DNA of 35,057 nucleotides, taken from positions 1-35,057 of the forward strand of contig DATGLK010000040.1 in assembly GCA_035294265.1 (NCBI GenBank), in the 5' to 3' direction. The DNA comes from Candidatus Binataceae bacterium. Its GTDB lineage: Bacteria; Desulfobacterota; Binatia; Binatales; Binataceae. Under the pieces are notes generated by a model. It did not search any database. It saw only the letters and a program-made list of their open reading frames with translations, and was not told where the DNA came from. Shown here piece by piece: positions 31,442-35,057 of the stretch. Every line of letters begins with the position of its first letter. Positions within the stretch are counted from its first letter, which is position 1. The position numbers were made by a program, and so were the translations under genes.

Positions 31442-32248
31442 TCATGGCGCCACTTTAGTGTAAGATAGATTGTTCCACGATTGCTGGGCCTTCACGAAGG
31501 CCTCGGGGGAGATGCTGACGTCGCCGCGAAAGGGCCAATCCAGCGCGATAATCAACACAATCACCAGCGCCAGCGATGCCGCCACCGAGGCGGTCATCAC
31601 CAGGTGCATGCGAAAATCATGGAAGCCAAATAAGTAGGTATAGGCGGTGGTAAGCGCGCCGCTCAGCACGATGATCCACCAGATAACCGGCGGTATATGG
31701 CCGCTGACCGCGGTCAGGCGGCTGGAGCGTGCGCGGTACAGCTCATTGAGCGTGCGCAACAGTTCGGCCTGGATTACGGCTTCGCCCAGATTGGCCGGTT
31801 GCAGCTTGACGATCGCAACTTGTACTTTGCGCAGTGGCTCCCAGCCCTGCTCGGGTGTCTGCCCAGCCTCCTGCTCGGGCCACTCCTGTTCGACCACGAT
31901 TTTGACGTAATCGTCGATGTCCTGGCGGATGGCGCTACCCATGTCATTCGGCAATCCCTGGGTATCGCGGTAGATGCTTCCTGCGTAGTCCGCCTCGCGG
32001 TCGACGATCACACCAGCCTCGGTGAAGGATTCCCAGGTCGCAATCGCAATGAAGGCGAGCAACACGGCGTAGGTCACACTAATCACGGCGATCGCGAAGC
32101 CGGCTAGCTCGTTATGGGCGCGTCGAACCTCGACCTTTACCAAGCGGTCGAACAGCCATAGTCCGCCGCAGGCTGCGCCCACGAAAAGTCCGACCACGAT
32201 CGGTGCCCATATCCAAGTCGGGTTGTTGTAAATCCAATCGACAATCAT
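31442..32248 (-). CDS. DUF4239 (bestrophin-like) membrane protein
   Basis: A 268-residue membrane protein. Helices lie at about 13-33 (IWAPIVVGLFVGAACGGLWLF), 48-70 (LAGFAIAVISVTYAVLLAFIAIATW), 188-208 (IPPVIWWIIVLSGALTTAYTYL) and 215-237. Between them is a soluble segment with VIVDREADYAGSIYRDTQGLP and LLRTLNELYRARSSRL. This arrangement (two helices, VxxEAxxLxxLYRxxxxLP, R(R)xRL, two helices) is the DUF4239 family pattern, which is distantly bestrophin-like. A role in ion movement is sometimes proposed but not shown. No operon partner is visible. Confidence 0.82.
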   Translation of the reverse strand: MIVDWIYNNPTWIWAPIVVGLFVGAACGGLWLFDRLVKVEVRRAHNELAGFAIAVISVTYAVLLAFIAIATWESFTEAGVIVDREADYAGSIYRDTQGLPNDMGSAIRQDIDDYVKIVVEQEWPEQEAGQTPEQGWEPLRKVQVAIVKLQPANLGEAVIQAELLRTLNELYRARSSRLTAVSGHIPPVIWWIIVLSGALTTAYTYLFGFHDFRMHLVMTASVAASLALVIVLIIALDWPFRGDVSISPEAFVKAQQSWNNLSYTKVAP

Positions 32249-32384
32249 TCCTGGTCTGCCACCGCCGCCTTAATCTTACTCGCGACGAAGAAAATTACCC
32301 GCGCTTGTAATAGCACCGCGGCAGACTACACCGAAAGGGCGCCGACGCCGCGGAGCGTTTCGCCGAGCCAGCCCGAGCTTCAGC

Positions 32385-32397
32385 CACATTTAATGTG
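32385..32397. promoter_or_regulatory. Palindrome CACATT-T-AATGTG
   Basis: A perfect 6-bp half-site palindrome around a single T, 88 bases upstream of the small ORF at 32486. It resembles a small operator. The rest of the 237-base gap after the DUF4239 gene holds no gene or clear promoter. Confidence 0.35.
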
Positions 32398-32485
32398 ATA
32401 CTTTAATTGCCTGCGCGATCGTATTGGGCCAAGCACCAACCGAGCCTTGGATTGTGACTGCGATACCAGGTTGATGGGAGCAAGT

Positions 32486-32653
32486 ATGAACAGGACACTT
32501 GGAATAGTCGAGGTGCTAGCCTGCGCCGGGGTAGCGCTGCTGCTTGCGCTGGAGGCTAGTCGCTGGTGGATGTTGAAGTGGCGGCGCATCAGCGAGGCGG
32601 TTGAGCTGCTGCGATCTAGCAATGCGAGCCTTAAGTCGCTGTCCGCAGGGTAG
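32486..32653 (+). CDS. Possible single-helix membrane protein (55 aa)
   Basis: ATG 32486 has GGGAGC five bases upstream. The product has one strong hydrophobic helix (IVEVLACAGVALLLALEA, about 7-24) and then a basic/amphipathic tail (WWMLKWRRISEAVELLRSSNASLKSLSAG). Small proteins of this type are common but hard to confirm. It lies just left of the mobile element insertion and so is part of the target DNA. No family recognised. Confidence 0.4.
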   Translation: MNRTLGIVEVLACAGVALLLALEASRWWMLKWRRISEAVELLRSSNASLKSLSAG

Positions 32654-32702
32654 CAGCGGCGGGACCAGGCGGTGGCCCTGCAGGTTGTGTAGGAAAGTCG
32701 AT

Positions 32703-32710
32703 AATTAAGT
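32703..32710. repeat. Target site duplication, left copy
   Basis: AATTAAGT directly abuts the left inverted repeat and is identical to 34750-34757. An 8-bp duplication is the known IS1595-family size. Confidence 0.93.
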
Positions 32711-32739
32711 GGCGATTTTGTTGCTGTTGACAGTCACGG
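32711..32739 (+). repeat. Left terminal inverted repeat (IRL)
   Basis: 29 bp beginning GGCGATTTTGTTGC, pairing with 34721-34749 at 25 of 29 positions. Mismatches are at the bases that create TTGACA here (TCGACA on the right), so only this end carries the promoter -35 box. Confidence 0.93.
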
Positions 32740-32755
32740 TACCCTGCGCTAATAT
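32727..32755 (+). promoter_or_regulatory. Transposase promoter embedded in IRL; leaderless start predicted
   Basis: TTGACA (32727-32732, perfect), 17 bases, TAATAT (32750-32755). The ATG at 32762 is seven bases after the -10 box, where transcription should begin. No ribosome site can exist in such an mRNA, so leaderless translation is inferred. The -35 box is part of the inverted repeat, so transposase bound to the end could block its own promoter. Confidence 0.75.
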
Positions 32756-32761
32756 AGTTAC

Positions 32762-33706
32762 ATGCTGAGCTTTGATGAATTCGACCGCCAGTTCCCGACC
32801 GATGAAGCGTGCAAGGCGTACATCGTAGCGAAGCGCTGGCCCAACGGCGTGCGCTGCCCTCGCTGTGGACACAGCTTCGGGAATCGCGTTTATGCGCTCA
32901 AAAAGCCGTTCACTTGGACCTGCTGCAATGTCGAATGCGGCGGGCGTAAAGGGTATCGCTTCTCGGTGACTAGCGGAACAATCTTCCAGGACACAAAGGT
33001 CTCCCTAAGAATTTGGTTTAAGATCGGCTATCTGATGCTGACTGCCAAGAAAGGTATCAGCTCCCTACAAGTCCGCCGTGTCATTTTCGGCGAGGATTCC
33101 GGTACGGACTGGCGGACCGCCTGGTATATCTGCCATCGCTGGCGCTGCGCCATGCGCGGAGATGCCTTTCCGCTCGAAGGCGAAGTAGAGGCCGACGAAA
33201 CCTTTATCGGCGGCAAGGATGCAAACCGCCACTGGGATAAGAAAAGCGCTCAGCGTCGCAAGGCCGATCCGCGCGGGCCACTGGACGAGAAGATCGGCTA
33301 CGGTAAGGTCGAAGTGCTCGGAGCCATCCAGCGTAAGGGTAACGTCGTGGCCAAGGTCGTGGGCGGCATGGATGCACCTACGCTCGCATCGTTCGTCCGC
33401 CAAACTGTCAGCGATGACGTAACCCTGCTTGCGACCGACGAAAACCCGGCATATCGCTATGTAAGCCGTAAGCTGAGCGCTCGGCATGAAGTTGTCCAGC
33501 ACGGTCGCAGCGAATACGTGCGCGGGAACGTCCACACCAACAACATCGAGAACTTTTGGTCGCTTCTGAAGCGAGGGGTGGTTGGAACCTTCCATAACGT
33601 CAGCAAGGACTATCTGCCGCTCTACCTCAACGAGTTTTCCTTCCGCCACAACAACCGACAAAACCCCGACGCCTTCGGGGAGATGGTAACGACGTGCAGT
33701 CACTAG
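32762..33706 (+). CDS. IS1595-family (ISXO2-like) transposase
   Basis: This 314-residue DDE transposase moves the surrounding element. The N-terminal zinc ribbon is GVRCPRCGHSFGN (Cys 32, 35) with CCNVEC (54-59), for end binding. The ISXO2-like catalytic domain (about 120-300) has EVEADETFIGGK (Asp 145), LLATDENPAYRYV (Asp 226), then HTNNIENFWSLLKRGVVGTFHNVSKDYLPLYLNEFSFRHNNR (Glu 263), the standard family ending. The acidic triad appears intact and there is no frameshift. It is transcribed from the IRL promoter, probably as leaderless mRNA. Confidence 0.95.
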   Translation: MLSFDEFDRQFPTDEACKAYIVAKRWPNGVRCPRCGHSFGNRVYALKKPFTWTCCNVECGGRKGYRFSVTSGTIFQDTKVSLRIWFKIGYLMLTAKKGISSLQVRRVIFGEDSGTDWRTAWYICHRWRCAMRGDAFPLEGEVEADETFIGGKDANRHWDKKSAQRRKADPRGPLDEKIGYGKVEVLGAIQRKGNVVAKVVGGMDAPTLASFVRQTVSDDVTLLATDENPAYRYVSRKLSARHEVVQHGRSEYVRGNVHTNNIENFWSLLKRGVVGTFHNVSKDYLPLYLNEFSFRHNNRQNPDAFGEMVTTCSH

Positions 33707-33719
33707 CGGGGGCCCCGTG

Positions 33720-33738
33720 GCCGGTCTAAAATACCGGC
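33720..33738. promoter_or_regulatory. Inverted repeat abutting a start codon
   Basis: GCCGGT (33720-33725), CTAAAAT, then ACCGGC (33733-33738), directly before ATG 33739. The centre contains a -10-like TAAAAT, so it could be an operator over a promoter whose transcript starts near the ATG, or an RNA hairpin hiding the start. No good -35 box is found. Confidence 0.4.
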
Positions 33739-33897
33739 ATGACCACAAAGCGATCCAAGCCGCCAAAGCCGATCAGCGAGAAGCAGCGGGCCGAAGACGA
33801 AAAGCTCCGGGAGAAGCTGCGCCACGCCGACCTTAAGGTCTTCGATAAGGCGTTGGAGAAAGCGATCCATAGCACCATCACAAAACGCATATCTTAG
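33739..33897 (+). CDS. 52-residue lysine-rich passenger ORF
   Basis: ATG 33739 encodes 52 residues: MTTKRSKPPKPISEKQRAED, then EKLREKLRHADLKVFDKALE and a basic end (KAIHSTITKRIS). It is basic, Lys/Glu-rich and probably helical, with no known motif. It lies inside the element between transposase and the inverted DUF3800 gene, overlapping the latter's stop by two bases. There is no normal ribosome site, but an inverted repeat abuts the ATG. An accessory or antitoxin-like role is possible but unsupported. Confidence 0.45.
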   Translation: MTTKRSKPPKPISEKQRAEDEKLREKLRHADLKVFDKALEKAIHSTITKRIS

Positions 33898-34674
33898 GAA
33901 TCTCGGGCGCCGCGTCTGGCCATCTCCGTGATCTCCTTCAGCTCTCCTTTTTTCAGGCTTAACAACAGCATCCGATTATTTCGGTCCATGCTCTGAATTG
34001 CGCGGTCCTTCGGAACATCCGGGCCGCCCGCGCGTTCGCGCCTAAAGTGGCGCGCAGCGGCTCCGACGAGCAGATCCGCCATTTGGAGAGGGACGTCCTT
34101 GGCCTTATCGCCGAAGCCCATTTCGCCAAGAACGCCGTCGCTGTCGATCTCTTTGACAATCCTGTAGTAAATGTCCGCGGCGAAGCCTTCTGAGCCTTTT
34201 TTGGCGGTCGAACAGAAATTCAATCGGGCGTGGTAAAGCTGGCCCCGTAAAAGTGCGGCTCCACTTCACCAATCCTTCTAGGCAAAAATAACTGCAACAG
34301 TGATACATATTTCGGAATTCGGCCTGTAGCGACGGCAAAAGCTCGCTCTCATAATCCTCACGAAACACGCCATATGCGATGCCGAGAGTAGCGTGCTCGC
34401 CAATAACTGTGGTTAGCCTCTCCATAAAGCGATCACGTTCGGGTGTGGGCCAATCCCAAGGGGGCTGGCGTGCCATGAAATCGGTATAGTGAAACACCTC
34501 TAGGGAACGTTCATTCTTGTCGCGCTTAGTCGCTAAGATCCGATTCCACTCAAGCTCTGCCGCCGCCCACGCTTCGTAGGTCGCTAGCAGGCCGCCGACT
34601 ACCACGAGATCGGATTCATCATGGGTCCCGCTCTCGTCAAAGAAGGCATTGTGGGGTTTAACAATTAAGGTCAT
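33894..34674 (-). pseudogene. DUF3800 protein gene, frameshifted at an A6 run
   Basis: From ATG 34674 the first frame reads MTLIVKPHNAFFDESGTHDE, then SDLVVVGGLLATYEAW ... VFHYTDFMARQPPWDW ... RPIEFLFDRQK, a clear DUF3800 N-terminus with the DESG motif. After six A's (plus-strand T6, 34197-34202) the family sequence goes on in another frame: GSEGFAADIYYRIVKEID ... MGFGDKAKDVPLQMADLLVG. The interval is 781 bases, so removing one A restores a 259-residue protein. DUF3800 proteins occur often on mobile elements; their activity is not established. Mutation, programmed slippage and sequencing error are all possible. Confidence 0.85.
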
Positions 34675-34720
34675 CAATACACGATGTTTCCGGTCCGCAA
34701 GCCGGACTAGCACGGCTGCT

Positions 34721-34749
34721 CCCTGACTGTCGATTGCAACAAAATCGCC
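34721..34749 (-). repeat. Right terminal inverted repeat (IRR)
   Basis: On the minus strand this begins GGCGATTTTGTTGC and includes GACAGTCA, matching IRL at 25 of 29 positions. It lies 46 bases upstream of the DUF3800 start. No complete promoter is formed here. Confidence 0.93.
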
Positions 34750-34757
34750 AATTAAGT
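34750..34757. repeat. Target site duplication, right copy
   Basis: AATTAAGT directly outside IRR, identical to 32703-32710. Together the copies mark the insertion point in the ancestral sequence. Confidence 0.93.
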
Positions 34758-35057
34758 TGACATAATATTTCTTATGCGAAGTCAATCCGAAGCGAAGCCA
34801 TTCAAGGTCAAAGAAGCCGCAGGTCACCAGCCCGCGGGCCTGGATGAAACCGGACAGTCGGCCCAGCAGCGACATCATCATGCTGAAAATCGTGCCACAT
34901 GGGACAGCACTAGACCGGAAAGTCCGTCGCCGTAGCCTATCAGCACCTGCACAAACAGCGCCACGGCAGAATAATCCCATTGGCAACGGTGACTGCTGGT
35001 ATCCAGCGTCTCGAAAGTGGCTAGGCTCAGACGAGGCGAATTGTCCAGGGGTTAGGG
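34758..35057 (-). other. Right flank of the insertion; possible degraded gene
   Basis: No intact gene is supported. On the minus strand at 35051-34878 one frame reads SSHRCQWDYSAVALFVQVLI then GYGDGLSGLVL, ending ARFSA-stop; MMMSLL continues in another frame. The FVQ..xGYG pattern faintly recalls the C-terminal strands of outer-membrane phospholipase A (YxQxFxGYGESL), which would make this a broken copy, but the likeness is short. A frame that is open to the right edge has no recognisable pattern. Confidence 0.25.

Larger units (their letters stand above)
32711..34749 (+). mobile_element. IS1595-family insertion element with passenger genes (2,039 bp)
   Basis: The borders are read directly from the sequence. 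Terminal inverted repeats lie at 32711-32739 and 34721-34749, with 25 of 29 positions matching (both start GGCGATTTTGTTGC and share GACAGTCA), and a perfect 8-bp AATTAAGT duplication lies outside both. Inside are an ISXO2-type transposase (32762-33706), a 52-residue ORF (33739-33897) and, inverted, a frameshifted DUF3800 gene (33894-34674). Members of IS1595 are known to carry passenger genes. Intact ends, a perfect duplication and an intact transposase suggest a recent insertion that may still move. Confidence 0.93.

Noticed and set aside
1-35057. tRNA, rRNA and CRISPR arrays
   Set aside because: No T-loop GGTTCGA-type motif in a cloverleaf context, no rRNA-like stretch and no regularly spaced direct repeats were seen on either strand.

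Overview
This is a chromosomal window from a GC-rich Gram-negative (diderm) bacterium. Type II secretion genes, LpxD for lipid A and several lipoproteins show the outer membrane. Gene content and style fit an uncultured Deltaproteobacteria/Desulfobacterota- or Binatota-like lineage, but that placement is inference from gene content only. TGA is used as a normal stop in many genes, so the genetic code is standard.

Layout. 1-3167 (minus): gspE-gspF-gspG of a type II secretion system, running off the left edge. 3473-7514: two lipoproteins, a decayed zinc alcohol dehydrogenase, a 78-residue orphan gene, a crotonase-family enzyme and another lipoprotein. 7664-9003 (minus): hisI-hisG. 9128-11043: lpxD followed by an alpha/beta-hydrolase-fold lipoprotein that lacks its nucleophile. 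11040-11555 (minus): Bcp peroxiredoxin. 11874-13596: a ThrB-type kinase and folE, each preceded by a palindrome. 13678-19054: glycerate 2-kinase, NAD-type isocitrate dehydrogenase, a YuiH-like molybdopterin oxidoreductase, glpD and nth. 19183-22720: yceD-rpmF-plsX-fabD-acpP, linking ribosome and fatty acid/phospholipid synthesis. 22867-27431: nrdR-ribD-ribBA-nusB-holA. 27461-28998 (minus): rpsT, a small membrane protein and mazG. 29164-31317: a large secreted beta-propeller gene split by one in-frame TGA. 31442-32248 (minus): a DUF4239 membrane protein.

The right end holds a complete mobile element, 32711-34749 (2,039 bp). It has 29-bp imperfect terminal inverted repeats (25/29) and a perfect 8-bp target duplication, AATTAAGT. 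It carries an IS1595/ISXO2-type transposase, a 52-residue lysine-rich ORF and an inverted DUF3800 gene frameshifted at an A6 run. The transposase promoter has its -35 box inside the left terminal repeat and its ATG lies at the predicted transcription start, so the mRNA is probably leaderless.

Most of the window is ordinary housekeeping DNA. The points of most interest are the precisely bounded IS with passenger genes, the in-frame TGA plus perfect hairpin in the propeller gene, a RibBA whose DHBP-synthase half has lost its metal-binding residues, the nucleophile-less hydrolase, and the ADH remnant.
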